DNA of 57,631 bases, taken from Salaquimonas sp. (GTDB lineage: Bacteria > Pseudomonadota > Alphaproteobacteria > Rhizobiales > Rhizobiaceae). The DNA lies in contig JAJDOK010000091.1 in NCBI GenBank assembly GCA_022340185.1, forward strand, positions 1-57,631, read 5' to 3'. The first letter of the stretch is position 1. The number at the start of each line of letters is the position of its first letter. This document shows positions 44,320 through 53,838 of the stretch, piece by piece. The translations under genes were made by a program, and so were the position numbers. A model generated the notes under the pieces. It ran no database searches. It saw only the letters and a program-made list of their open reading frames with translations, and was not told the DNA's origin.

Positions 44320-45501
44320 TCACACCAGTTCGATGGCCACTGCCGTTGCCTCGCCGCCGCCGATGCAGATACCGGCCATGCCGCGTTTCAAACCATGCGT
44401 CTCCAGCGCATTGACGAGGGTGACGAGGATGCGTGCGCCGGAAGCGCCGATCGGATGGCCGAGCGCGCAGGCGCCGCCATGCACGTTGAGCTTGTCACGC
44501 GGAATGCCCATTTCACGCTCGGCGGCCATGGGCACGACGGCGAAGGCCTCGTTGATCTCCCACAGATCGACGTCGTCGACGCTCCAGCCGATCTTCTCCA
44601 GCAGCTTGTTCATGGCGAACACCGGCGCGGTGGTGAACCAGCCCGGCGCCTGGGCGTGGCTGGCATGACCGAGGATGCGGGCGCGCATGCCAAGGCCCTG
44701 CTTTTCGGCTTCGCTCGCCGTCGTCAGGATCAGTGCCGCCGCGCCATCGGAAATGGAAGACGCGTTGGCCGGGGTGACGGTGCCGTCCTTCCTGAAGGCG
44801 GGCTTCAATTGCGGGATCTTTTCGGGGCGCGCCTTGCGCGGCTGTTCATCTGAATCGATTACCGTGTCGCCGGCGCGGTTTTTTACCGTCACGGGTGCTA
44901 TCTCGCGCTTGAAGCGGCCTTCCTTCTGGGCCGCCAATGCGCCTTCCAGCGAGCGGATGGCGTAGGCGTCCTGCTCTTCGCGGGTGAACTGGTATTTTTC
45001 GGCGCAATCCTCGGCGAAGGTGCCCATCAACCGGCCCTTGTCGTAGGCGTCTTCCAGCCCGTCGAGGAACATGTGGTCCATGGCCTGGGCATGGCCGAGC
45101 CGGGCGCCAGAGCGCATCTTGGGCAGGAGATAAGGCGCGTTGGTCATCGATTCCATGCCACCGGCGACGATCGTCTTGCCGTTTCCAGCCTTGAGTTCGT
45201 CGTGCGCGATCATCACCGTCTTCATGCCGGAGCCGCACATCTTGTTGAGCGTCGAGGCTGGCACCGCATCCGACAGGCCGGCGGCGAAGGCCGCCTGTCG
45301 GGCCGGCGCCTGACCCTGGCCGGCGGGCAGGACATTGCCCATCAGCACTTCGTCGACGACTTCGGCTTTCGCGCCGGCGTCTTTCAGTGCAGCGGCAATC
45401 GCCGCGCCGCCAAGTTCGGAGGCGGTCAGCGAAGCGAATTCACCCTGGAACCCGGCCATCGGCGTACGCGCCGCGCCGGCGATAACGACTGTCTCGGACA
45501 T
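44320..45501 (-). CDS. Acetyl-CoA acetyltransferase (thiolase II)
   Basis: A 393-residue thiolase. The acyl-accepting cysteine is C89 in LNKMCGSGMKT; the catalytic His and Cys are in EINEAFAVVP and GGACALGHPIGASGAR near the C-terminus. Thiolases of this type condense or cleave acetoacetyl-CoA or branched beta-ketoacyl-CoA. In this context it may finish isoleucine-type chains (2-methylacetoacetyl-CoA giving propionyl-CoA and acetyl-CoA) and could supply PHA precursors. ATG 45501 is preferred because GGGAG lies 8 bp upstream; ATG 45507 leaves only 2 bp. It follows the enoyl-CoA hydratase gene by 29 bp. Confidence 0.9.
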   Translation of the reverse strand: MSETVVIAGAARTPMAGFQGEFASLTASELGGAAIAAALKDAGAKAEVVDEVLMGNVLPAGQGQAPARQAAFAAGLSDAVPASTLNKMCGSGMKTVMIAHDELKAGNGKTIVAGGMESMTNAPYLLPKMRSGARLGHAQAMDHMFLDGLEDAYDKGRLMGTFAEDCAEKYQFTREEQDAYAIRSLEGALAAQKEGRFKREIAPVTVKNRAGDTVIDSDEQPRKARPEKIPQLKPAFRKDGTVTPANASSISDGAAALILTTASEAEKQGLGMRARILGHASHAQAPGWFTTAPVFAMNKLLEKIGWSVDDVDLWEINEAFAVVPMAAEREMGIPRDKLNVHGGACALGHPIGASGARILVTLVNALETHGLKRGMAGICIGGGEATAVAIELV

Positions 45502-45530
45502 AGGCATTCTCCCTGTTCAGCAGCGCCGGA

Positions 45531-46304
45531 TTATCTGTGTTTGAAATCCGGTTTGCGCTTTTCGGCGAAGGCCGCCATGCCTTCGGTCTGGTCCTCGGTG
45601 GCAAACAACGCATAGAAGGTACGGCGTTCGAATTTCACACCCTCGGCAAGCGTGGTCTCGAAGGCACGGTTGACCGCCTCCTTGGCGACGATGGTTGAGG
45701 GCTTGGAATAGGAGGCGATGGTTTCGGCCGCAACGAGCGCCTCCTCCATCAATTTGTCGGCAGGCACCACGCGGGCGACGAGGCCGGCGCTTTCGGCTTC
45801 GGCGGCGTCCATCATGCGCGCGGTCAGGATCAGGTCCATCGCCTTGGCCTTGCCGACGGCTTTGGTCAGGCGCTGCGTACCGCCCCAGCCCGGAATGACG
45901 CCGAGCTTGATTTCAGGCTGGCCGAATTTCGCCTTGTCGGAAGCGATGATGAAATCGCACATCATGGCGATCTCGCAGCCGCCGCCCAGCGCGAATCCGT
46001 TGACGGCGGCGATCATCGGTGTGCGGGTCGCGGCGAAGCGTTCCCAGGCCGATTGCCGGTCGGCCATGAACATGTCCATGTAGGACTTGTCCGCCATCTC
46101 CTTGATGTCGGCGCCGGCGACGAAGGCCTTGTCGCCTGCGCCAGTGATGACGATGCAGCCGATGCCCTCATCGGCATCGAATTCGGTGACGGCATCGATC
46201 AAGCCGTGCATGACGTCGTGATTGACGGCGTTGAGCGCCTCGGGCCGGTTGATGGTGACGACGGCGACGCGGCCGCGCGTTTCGGTCAGAATGGCCTCGC
46301 TCAT
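45531..46304 (-). CDS. Enoyl-CoA hydratase
   Basis: A 257-residue crotonase-family enzyme adding water to the double bond of an enoyl-CoA. The oxyanion hole glycine appears in [10 protein letters not shown] and the two catalytic glutamates in [11 protein letters not shown] and [20 protein letters not shown], so it is a true hydratase. In valine catabolism it would hydrate methacrylyl-CoA to 3-hydroxyisobutyryl-CoA. ATG 46304 and GTG 46310 are both possible; a GAGGG box is 10 bp from the first and 4 bp from the second. The start overlaps or abuts the mmsB stop (46307), in line with coupled translation. Confidence 0.9.
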   Translation of the reverse strand: MSEAILTETRGRVAVVTINRPEALNAVNHDVMHGLIDAVTEFDADEGIGCIVITGAGDKAFVAGADIKEMADKSYMDMFMADRQSAWERFAATRTPMIAAVNGFALGGGCEIAMMCDFIIASDKAKFGQPEIKLGVIPGWGGTQRLTKAVGKAKAMDLILTARMMDAAEAESAGLVARVVPADKLMEEALVAAETIASYSKPSTIVAKEAVNRAFETTLAEGVKFERRTFYALFATEDQTEGMAAFAEKRKPDFKHR

Positions 46305-46306
46305 GT

Positions 46307-47194
46307 TCACATATCCCTCGCCTTGTCGAGGAAGCGGATGATGCCGGAGAAATCCGTGCCTCCTTCGCCCGCCTCGACAAAGGCATTGTAGATTTCGGTC
46401 GCGTGCCTGCCCATCGGCGTTGCGGCGCCGGCTTCGGCGGCGGCCTGCTGCGACAGATTCAGATCCTTAAGCATCAGCGCCGCGGCAAAGCCCGGCCTGT
46501 AATCATTGTCGGCTGGCGATTTCGGCCCGACATCGGGCACCGGGCAATAGGTGTTGACCGACCAGCACGAACCTGAAGAGGTCGAGACGACGTCGAACAG
46601 CGCCTTCTGCGACAGGCCGAGCTTGTCGGCGAGCGCGAAAGCCTCGCAGGCGCCGATCATCGAAATGCCGAGCAGCATGTTGTTGCACATCTTGGCGGCC
46701 TGGCCGGCGCCGCCCTCGCCGCAATGGACGAGACGCCCGCCCATCACCTCGAGCGCCGGGCGGGCCTTTTCGAGCGCGGCTTCCGAACCGCCGATCATGA
46801 AGGTCAGCGTGCCGGCTTCCGCGCCGCCGACACCGCCCGAGACCGGGGCGTCGACACTGAGAAGGCCGGCCTTCCCGGCCATGTCATGCGCGGCGCGCGC
46901 GCTGGCGACATCGATGGTGGAGGAATCGACGATGACGGTGCCGGGCGCGCATGCCGGGACGATCTCCTCGAAGACGGAAAGAACGATCTTGCCGTTTGGC
47001 AGCATGGTTATGACGATGTCGCGGCCGGAAGCTGCCTCGGCGGAAGTTGCGGCGATGGCGATGCCGGCGGCCTTCGCCTTGTCGAGCGCTGCCGGAACCG
47101 TGTCGAAGCCGGTGACCTTGTATCCCGACTTGACCAGATTGGCGGCCATGGGCAGGCCCATATTGCCAAGCCCGACGAATCCTATTTCAGTCAT
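46307..47194 (-). CDS. mmsB: 3-Hydroxyisobutyrate dehydrogenase
   Basis: A 295-residue NAD-dependent beta-hydroxyacid dehydrogenase converting 3-hydroxyisobutyrate to methylmalonate semialdehyde. NAD site [16 protein letters not shown] (5-20), substrate loop [16 protein letters not shown] and catalytic lysine in [11 protein letters not shown] (about 170) are intact. ATG 47194 is chosen because GGAGGA is 5 bp upstream; the frame before it is open but unsupported. Position between HIBCH and enoyl-CoA hydratase genes matches valine catabolic operons. Tartronate semialdehyde reductase, a related enzyme, is less likely in this setting. Confidence 0.9.
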   Translation of the reverse strand: MTEIGFVGLGNMGLPMAANLVKSGYKVTGFDTVPAALDKAKAAGIAIAATSAEAASGRDIVITMLPNGKIVLSVFEEIVPACAPGTVIVDSSTIDVASARAAHDMAGKAGLLSVDAPVSGGVGGAEAGTLTFMIGGSEAALEKARPALEVMGGRLVHCGEGGAGQAAKMCNNMLLGISMIGACEAFALADKLGLSQKALFDVVSTSSGSCWSVNTYCPVPDVGPKSPADNDYRPGFAAALMLKDLNLSQQAAAEAGAATPMGRHATEIYNAFVEAGEGGTDFSGIIRFLDKARDM

Positions 47195-47224
47195 GAATTC
47201 CTCCATTCATTTCAGTCGGTCCGT

Positions 47225-48250
47225 TCAGGCCAGTTCCCGGATCGGCGCCAGCATGGCAGCGATCGTCTGCGGCGTGACGTCCTCGAGCCGCGCGGTATGC
47301 CAATTCGGATCGCGGTCCTTGTCGATCACCTGGGCGCGTACGCCCTCGACGAATTCGCCATGCGACTGGGAACGCCAGGTGAAGCGCAATTCGAAGTCGA
47401 GCGCCTCGCGCACGGTGGCGACCTCGCGGCTCATGGCGATCAGTTCGAAGGCGCAAGCGACCGAGAGCGGACAGCCGCGGCGCATCGCCTTTGCGGTCTT
47501 CTGCGGCCATTGCGAATCGTCGGCCTCCAGCGCCTGCACGCATTCCAGCGCTGAAGCACCTCCAAAAAACCGGTTGACCTCGGCGGTCAGTTCGGCGAGC
47601 GCGGAAGGATCGGTCGGTCTGGCAAAATCGCCGATGACGGAGGTCCTGCCTTCCTCGCACAGTTTTTCTTTGAGCGCCGGCCAGTCCGCCATCGGCACGT
47701 AGAGATCGGCGAAGCCGGCATGGATGGCGTCGGCGGCGTTCATGCGCGTGCCGGTGAGGCCGAGATATTCGCCGAACTTCCACGGCGCGCGGGCAAGCAG
47801 AAACGAGCCGCCGACATCGGGAATGAGGCCGATACCGCATTCGGGCATGGCGATCTGCGTCGTTTCGCAGACGATGCGATGCGAGCCGTGGCAGGCGATG
47901 CCGACGCCGCCGCCCATGACGAAGCCCTGCATCAACGCGATATAGGGCTTTTCATAGTCGGCGATCGCCGCGTTGAGGCGGTATTCGTCGCTCCAGAACT
48001 TGCGGCCAAAATCGAAATCACCCGCCTTGCCGTGTTCGTAGAGTTCCTGGATGTCGCCGCCCGCGCAGAAGGCTTTTTCGCCCTCGGCGTCGATGATCAC
48101 CAGCGCGACTTCGTCGTCATCGCGCCAGTCGGCGAGCGCGGCCTCGATCGCCATCGCCATGTCCCAGGTCAGCGCGTTCAACGCGTCAGGCCGGGTCAGC
48201 GTGATGCGTCCGGCCCTGCATTCCTTGCGGATATGGATGTCGTGGCTCAA
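47225..48250 (-). CDS. 3-Hydroxyisobutyryl-CoA hydrolase
   Basis: A 341-residue crotonase-superfamily enzyme of the HIBCH type, freeing 3-hydroxyisobutyrate from CoA in valine degradation. Compared with the hydratase it has a longer C-terminal region (to 341). The motifs KAFCAGGDIQELYE, GFVMGGGVGIACHGSHRI and MPECGIGLIPDVGGS carry the HIBCH-specific glutamate and aspartate. It begins directly after the acyl-CoA dehydrogenase stop (48251), so the two are adjacent without a gap, and it is followed after 30 bp by mmsB. The reaction order of the operon agrees with the pathway. Confidence 0.9.
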   Translation of the reverse strand: MSHDIHIRKECRAGRITLTRPDALNALTWDMAMAIEAALADWRDDDEVALVIIDAEGEKAFCAGGDIQELYEHGKAGDFDFGRKFWSDEYRLNAAIADYEKPYIALMQGFVMGGGVGIACHGSHRIVCETTQIAMPECGIGLIPDVGGSFLLARAPWKFGEYLGLTGTRMNAADAIHAGFADLYVPMADWPALKEKLCEEGRTSVIGDFARPTDPSALAELTAEVNRFFGGASALECVQALEADDSQWPQKTAKAMRRGCPLSVACAFELIAMSREVATVREALDFELRFTWRSQSHGEFVEGVRAQVIDKDRDPNWHTARLEDVTPQTIAAMLAPIRELA

Positions 48251-49396
48251 TCACACCTCCGCCAGCATCTGGCGCGAGATGATGACGCGCATGATCTCGT
48301 TGGTGCCTTCCAGGATCTGGTGAACACGCAGATCGCGGACGATCTTCTCGATGCCGAAATCGGCAAGGTAGCCGTAGCCGCCATGCAATTGCAGCGCGTC
48401 ATTGGCGACACGAAACGCCGTGTCGGTGACGAAGCGCTTGGCCATGGCGCAATATTTGGTGGCGTCGGGGGCCTTGCGGTCGAGCTTCCAGGCGGCCTGG
48501 CGCAGGAAGGTGCGCGCGGCCTGCAATTCGGTTTCCATGTCGGCGAGGCGGAATTGCAGCGCCTGGAACTCGGCGATCGGCTTGCCGAAGGCCTTGCGCT
48601 CCTTGACGTAGGCGAGCGCCTTGTCCAGCGCACATTGCGCGCCGCCCAGCGCACTTGCCGCGATGTTGAGCCTGCCGCCGTCGAGGCCGGCCATGGCGTA
48701 CTTGAAGCCGGCACCTTCCTCGCCGAGCAGATGATTGGCAGGCACCTTGCAATCGTCGAACTGGACCTGGGCGGTCGGCTGCGCCTTCCAGCCCATCTTG
48801 CGTTCGTTTGCGCCGAAGGAGAGGCCGGGCGTGCCGTGCTCGACCAGCATGGCCGAAATGCCCTTCGGGCCGTCGGCGCCGGTGCGCGCCATGACAACAT
48901 AGAGATCGGAATGGCCGCCACCGGAGATGAAAGCCTTGGCGCCGTTCATCTTCCACTGGTTGCCGTCACGCTCGGCCTTCGTCTTGAGCGCTGCGGCGTC
49001 GGAACCGGAGCCCGGCTCGGTCAGGCAGTAGCTCGCCAGCGTCTCCATCGTGCACATTTTCGGCAGCCATTTGCGGCGCTGCTCCTCGCTGCCGAAAGTG
49101 TCGATCATCCAGGCGCACATGTTGTGGATGGAGATGAAGGCGGCAATCGACGGGCAGCCATAGGCCAGCCCCTCGAAGACCAGGGTGGCGTCGAGCCGGC
49201 CCAATCCCGAACCGCCGACATCCTCCTTCACATAGATGCCGGCGAGGCCCAGTTCGCCGACCGAACGCACGACATCGATCGGGAAATGACCGGTCTCGTC
49301 CCACTCCACGGCTTTCGGAGTGAGGTTTTCATCGGCGAAGGAGCGGGCCATTTCATAAATGGCGGTCTGTTCCTCACTCAGTGCGAAGTCCATCAT
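48251..49396 (-). CDS. Isobutyryl-CoA dehydrogenase (acyl-CoA dehydrogenase)
   Basis: A 381-residue FAD enzyme of the acyl-CoA dehydrogenase family. The FAD-binding strand YCLTEPGSGSDAAALKT and the C-terminal block LHGGYGYLADFGIEKIVRDLRVHQILEGTNEIMR, with the catalytic base glutamate in EGTNE, are complete. It oxidises isobutyryl-CoA to methacrylyl-CoA and hands electrons to ETF. Branched-chain specificity is inferred from the surrounding mmsB/HIBCH/mmsA genes. ATG 49396 overlaps the stop of the preceding small gene (ATGA), so that gene is part of the transcript. ATG 49393 is an alternative start. Confidence 0.9.
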   Translation of the reverse strand: MMDFALSEEQTAIYEMARSFADENLTPKAVEWDETGHFPIDVVRSVGELGLAGIYVKEDVGGSGLGRLDATLVFEGLAYGCPSIAAFISIHNMCAWMIDTFGSEEQRRKWLPKMCTMETLASYCLTEPGSGSDAAALKTKAERDGNQWKMNGAKAFISGGGHSDLYVVMARTGADGPKGISAMLVEHGTPGLSFGANERKMGWKAQPTAQVQFDDCKVPANHLLGEEGAGFKYAMAGLDGGRLNIAASALGGAQCALDKALAYVKERKAFGKPIAEFQALQFRLADMETELQAARTFLRQAAWKLDRKAPDATKYCAMAKRFVTDTAFRVANDALQLHGGYGYLADFGIEKIVRDLRVHQILEGTNEIMRVIISRQMLAEV

Positions 49397-49734
49397 TTTC
49401 GCGAATAGTATTCTTCTATTTCTTCGGCAAATTTTTTCATCAGAGGCTCCTCATCATACAGCGCGGAATAGGCTCTATAATCCTTCAGGGCTTCGCTCTT
49501 GCTTGCATAAAGACCGTTGTTGATCCGGTGCCTCAGGTCCTGGAGGGATGCCTTTCGTCCTTCGGACCAGATTTCGTTGTGCAATTGCGAGGCCCTCATG
49601 CCACTCACCCGTGGCGTGAACGCATGCCCGAATGTGTAGAAGGCAGATTTCAATGCCTTTACGGTCAACGACCAGTTGTTGGCGAAGTGTTCGCCGAAGC
49701 CAAGTCCATGGCGGAAAAGGTGTTCTTTCATCAT
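49393..49734 (-). CDS. Small protein of unknown function in the valine operon
   Basis: A 113-residue protein, not confidently assigned. The first 60 residues (EHFANNWSLTVKALKSAFYTFGHAFTP) vaguely recall the small rhizobial DUF6356 proteins with a GE-x-EH and HA-x-x-P pattern, though the central hydrophobic helix is weaker. The second half is charged and helical (LMKKFAEEIEEYYSRK). Base composition is noticeably more AT-rich than in the flanking dehydrogenases, suggesting later acquisition or weak codon selection. The stop overlaps the dehydrogenase ATG, which supports its being translated. ATG ATG start, with GAGGG about 9 bp upstream. It lies between mmsA and the dehydrogenase. Confidence 0.6.
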   Translation of the reverse strand: MMKEHLFRHGLGFGEHFANNWSLTVKALKSAFYTFGHAFTPRVSGMRASQLHNEIWSEGRKASLQDLRHRINNGLYASKSEALKDYRAYSALYDEEPLMKKFAEEIEEYYSRK

Positions 49735-49795
49735 GATGTAGACCCTCGGTTCGTGTGCGAGTCGAGGCTACACCAGCTGTCAAGTACATGGTCCG

Positions 49796-51295
<1,500 letters not shown>

Positions 51296-51318
51296 GATTT
51301 CCTCTCCCTTCGATCAGA

Positions 51319-51348
51319 CTGCGAAAAGTGCCGGATCGTGTTTCGCAG
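51319..51348. promoter_or_regulatory. Inverted repeat in the mmsA-lysR intergenic region
   Basis: CTGCGAAA (51319-51326) and TTTCGCAG (51341-51348) are exact inverse 8-mers with a 14-bp spacer, 24 bp upstream of the mmsA start codon. Position close to the mmsA start suggests a repressor-type site or the downstream half of a LysR activation region. Confidence 0.45.
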
Positions 51349-51399
51349 CGTCTATAGCGCGGCAAAATTCGATCTCCAACACTGGATTTTCCATCACCG

Positions 51400-51417
51400 T
51401 TGTGCAGAAATGCACAA
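51400..51417. promoter_or_regulatory. TTGTGCA-N4-TGCACAA dyad, probable LysR recognition site
   Basis: TTGTGCA (51400-51406), GAAA centre, TGCACAA (51411-51417): exact inverse copies, 37 bp before the LysR gene start and about 105 bp before mmsA. LysR-type regulators typically bind a T-N11-A dyad at such a position between divergent genes, so autoregulation and control of mmsA are both expected. Confidence 0.55.
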
Positions 51418-51453
51418 GCTCCCCTCGCGCCTCCATCGCGGAGTAGATCGCAA

Positions 51454-52362
51454 ATGAACTGGGATGACTATCGCTTTTTTCTTGCCGTGGCCCGCTCGGG
51501 AAGGCTGTCGACGGCGGGCCGCCAGCTTGGCGTCGACCATGCCACGGTTGGCCGGCGCATCAAGGCGCTGGAGCAAACGCTCGGCGCCAATCTGTTCCAC
51601 CGCTCGCCGCAGGGCTATCAGCTTACCGATGCCGGCCAGCGCCTGACCGACATTGCCGAGGACATGGAGACGGCGGCGATCGGCGCCAGTGCCGAGATCG
51701 GCGGCGGCGACAAGGTGATCTCCGGCACGGTGCGCGTCGGCGCGCCGGAGGGCGTGGCGGCCTATGTGCTGGCCGAAGCCGCGACCGAGATCTGCCGGGC
51801 GCATCCGCAGCTCGAACTGCAGGTCGTTGCGCTGCCCAGAACCTTCTCGCTGTCAAAGCGCGAGGCCGACATCGCCATCGCTGTTTCCGCGCCGTCATCG
51901 GGCCGGCTGAAATTCCGCAAGATTTCCGACTACACGCTGCATCTTTACGCGACGCGGACCTATCTCGCCCGCCACCAGCCGATCAAGACCATCGAGGATC
52001 TGAAGAAGGTGCGCGGCATCGGCTATGTGCCGGAATTCATCTACGACAAGGAACTCGACTACATCCCGCTGATCTCGCCGGCGATCAAGCCGCATCTGAC
52101 CTCGACCAGCGTGCATGTGCAGCTTGCCGCCACGCTCGCCGACGGGGGGTTGTGCGTGCTGCACGATTTCATGGCGGCGCAATATCCCCAGCTCGTCAAG
52201 GTGCTGCCGGGCGACGTCTCGTTCACCCGCGCCTTCTGGTTCATCGTGCACGAGGATTATGCGCGGCTCGAACGCATCCGGGTCGTTTCGGACGCCATCG
52301 TCGACCACATGCGCCGCCGGCTGGCCGCGCCGGGGGAAGGGGTGCGGGAGGAGTTGGGGTGA
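51454..52362 (+). CDS. LysR-family transcriptional regulator, probable valine operon regulator
   Basis: A 302-residue LTTR. The winged HTH is at 1-60 (MNWDDYRFFLAVARSGRLSTAGRQLG; VDHATVGRRIKALEQTLG) and the effector-binding periplasmic-protein-like domain spans about 90-300. I chose ATG 51454, which starts directly with the HTH; upstream frame is unsupported. GGAG about 10 bp upstream fits. Divergent orientation from mmsA over 158 bp with two dyads indicates it controls valine degradation, with 3-hydroxyisobutyrate or methylmalonate semialdehyde as possible effectors (inference). Single and not fused; full family length. Confidence 0.88.
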   Translation: MNWDDYRFFLAVARSGRLSTAGRQLGVDHATVGRRIKALEQTLGANLFHRSPQGYQLTDAGQRLTDIAEDMETAAIGASAEIGGGDKVISGTVRVGAPEGVAAYVLAEAATEICRAHPQLELQVVALPRTFSLSKREADIAIAVSAPSSGRLKFRKISDYTLHLYATRTYLARHQPIKTIEDLKKVRGIGYVPEFIYDKELDYIPLISPAIKPHLTSTSVHVQLAATLADGGLCVLHDFMAAQYPQLVKVLPGDVSFTRAFWFIVHEDYARLERIRVVSDAIVDHMRRRLAAPGEGVREELG

Positions 52363-52388
52363 GGGATACCGCTTGTTCGGTGCTAGGC

Positions 52389-52738
52389 TTAGGTCAGTGT
52401 TTCATTGATCCGTTTGAAAAGCGCTTCGAAAGCGTCCAACGTTTCATCTGAAAGCTTTAACACACGCGTTGCCCGCTCGCGCAGCAGAACCTCCGCCGGA
52501 GCGTTGTGGTAGTACCGTTCCACTCCTTCATATTGAGCAATCTGTCGTACAATTGGGTCAGTCCCCTTAAGGTCACTCGCCTTAATCTTTTTTCCAAATG
52601 CGGTGTTGTAGAGCGCTAGGTAGTCATCCGACGCCGAGAATTTTGTATCCGTTCAATGCCCTTGACTGCCGTCTGCACTGTTTCTGCTACCAGCCCCTGG
52701 TCGCCGTTAACCGAAGCACGAATTCGTGAGTCGCGCAT
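52389..52738 (-). pseudogene. Small gene broken by a single-base frameshift
   Basis: Reading the minus strand from ATG 52738 gives MRDSRIRASVNGDQGLVAE and on to KGIERIQN, then the frame closes soon after at a TAG. One frame over, from the same point, the reading continues SASDDYLALYNTAFGKK through to KRINETLT and TAA at 52389. Adding one A to the AAAA run near the junction (CAAAATTC) would join the two into a smooth 116-residue helical, charged protein. So one base was lost here, or it is a sequencing error. No family is recognised; no signal peptide or membrane helix. Its start is 51 bp from the divergent FecR gene. Confidence 0.55.
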
Positions 52739-52788
52739 TTGTTAGTATTCTGTTAATATTGTTTTTTCGCATATTTGGAAGGGTCGCC

Positions 52789-53727
52789 ATGAGGCAGGCA
52801 AGGATCATTGCCGCCCTCGTCATGATATCTGCAGCCGCCAGCCCGGCACTTGCCGACAAGATCGGCGTTACTGTCGATGCCGCACAAACCGTAAGAGAGA
52901 TCAGCGGTTCCAAGGCCCGGCTTATCGTCACGAATGCGGAGATTTACCAGAACGACCGCCTGAGGGCGAATGCCACCGGCAACGCCCAGATTCAACTGGT
53001 GGACGGAACCAAGATCGTTGTCGGGCCGAATGCCGACGTTCGGATTGACGACTTCGTCTACAATGGCGGGCCAACGCTGCAAAAGCTGACCGTCAGCGCC
53101 ACACGCGGCGCTTTCCGGTTCATTACCGGGCGCAGTGCTCATTCCGCCTACAAGATCAATACGCCATACGGAACAATAGGCGTTCGCGGGACTGCGTTCG
53201 ATGTCTCGATATCCGGAGGAGCAACCAACATTGCTTTGCTGAGCGGCGGCCTGAGGGTCTGCGACCGCAGAAGGGCATGCCGCGAGATCAGGAACCCGTG
53301 CGAGTTCGTGCAGATTGGCAGGCATGGTATCAATACGGGAAAGCTGAATTCGCCCAGTATCCGCACTTCAACCAAAAAACTCTTTCCGCTTCTTGCAAGC
53401 CAGGGGCAGTTGCGTCCTCAATTCCGGCAAATCCCGGCTGGCTGCAGCTTTGCGTATCTTTCACCGACTGTGCCGGTCGTGCCCACGTTCGTCCCCATTG
53501 TGGTGCCTGCCGTTATACCTGTAACCGTAACGCCTCCTCCCGTGGTCGACCCGGTGGTCACTGGCAATCCCGGCAACGACAAGGGCGTCGGCAATGCCGG
53601 GGAACAGCCGGGCAATGGCGGTTTCGGCAAGGATGGCGTGACCGGCAAGGGCAATGGCGGGACGAACAATGGCTCCCACTCGGCCAGCCATGGCAACAGC
53701 GCCAGTGCTCCGGGGCACAACAAATAA
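52789..53727 (+). CDS. Secreted FecR-domain protein with Gly/Asn-rich tail
   Basis: A 312-residue exported protein. Signal peptide 1-22 (ALVMISAAASPALA), then a FecR-like domain about 25-150 (NAEIYQNDRLRANATGNAQIQLVDGT; NTPYGTIGVRGTAFDV), a short Cys-containing strand (VCDRRRACREIRNPCEF), a Pro/Val-rich linker (about 220-262) and a Gly/Asn/Lys/Ser-rich low-complexity tail (265-312). ATG 52789 has GGAAGG 6 bp upstream. FecR domains usually meet sigma regulators in the periplasm, but no FecI-type sigma is near, so this one may be structural or part of a polymer-binding system. The same domain is found in the RTX protein of the type I locus. Confidence 0.75.
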   Translation: MRQARIIAALVMISAAASPALADKIGVTVDAAQTVREISGSKARLIVTNAEIYQNDRLRANATGNAQIQLVDGTKIVVGPNADVRIDDFVYNGGPTLQKLTVSATRGAFRFITGRSAHSAYKINTPYGTIGVRGTAFDVSISGGATNIALLSGGLRVCDRRRACREIRNPCEFVQIGRHGINTGKLNSPSIRTSTKKLFPLLASQGQLRPQFRQIPAGCSFAYLSPTVPVVPTFVPIVVPAVIPVTVTPPPVVDPVVTGNPGNDKGVGNAGEQPGNGGFGKDGVTGKGNGGTNNGSHSASHGNSASAPGHNK

Positions 53728-53776
53728 CCGGGATGATGAACCTGCGAAAGCTGACGGTCCTTGCCCGTCACCATCA

Positions 53777-53838
53777 CTGACGGCCGGCGCAAGAGGGACA
53801 AACGGCGCAGGTAAAAGGCGTGGAGTACCGGCCGTCAG
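53777..53838. terminator. Bidirectional hairpin between convergent genes
   Basis: CTGACGGCCGG (53777-53787) and CCGGCCGTCAG (53828-53838) are exact 11-bp inverse arms around a 40-bp loop. The right arm overlaps the stop codon of the minus-strand GGDEF-EAL gene. Between convergent genes such a structure could end both transcripts; no T-run is present. Confidence 0.45.

Noticed and set aside
47720..49408. 562-codon plus-strand open frame opposite HIBCH and acyl-CoA dehydrogenase genes
   Set aside because: Spans two clear minus-strand genes and their junction, so it is a frame artefact.
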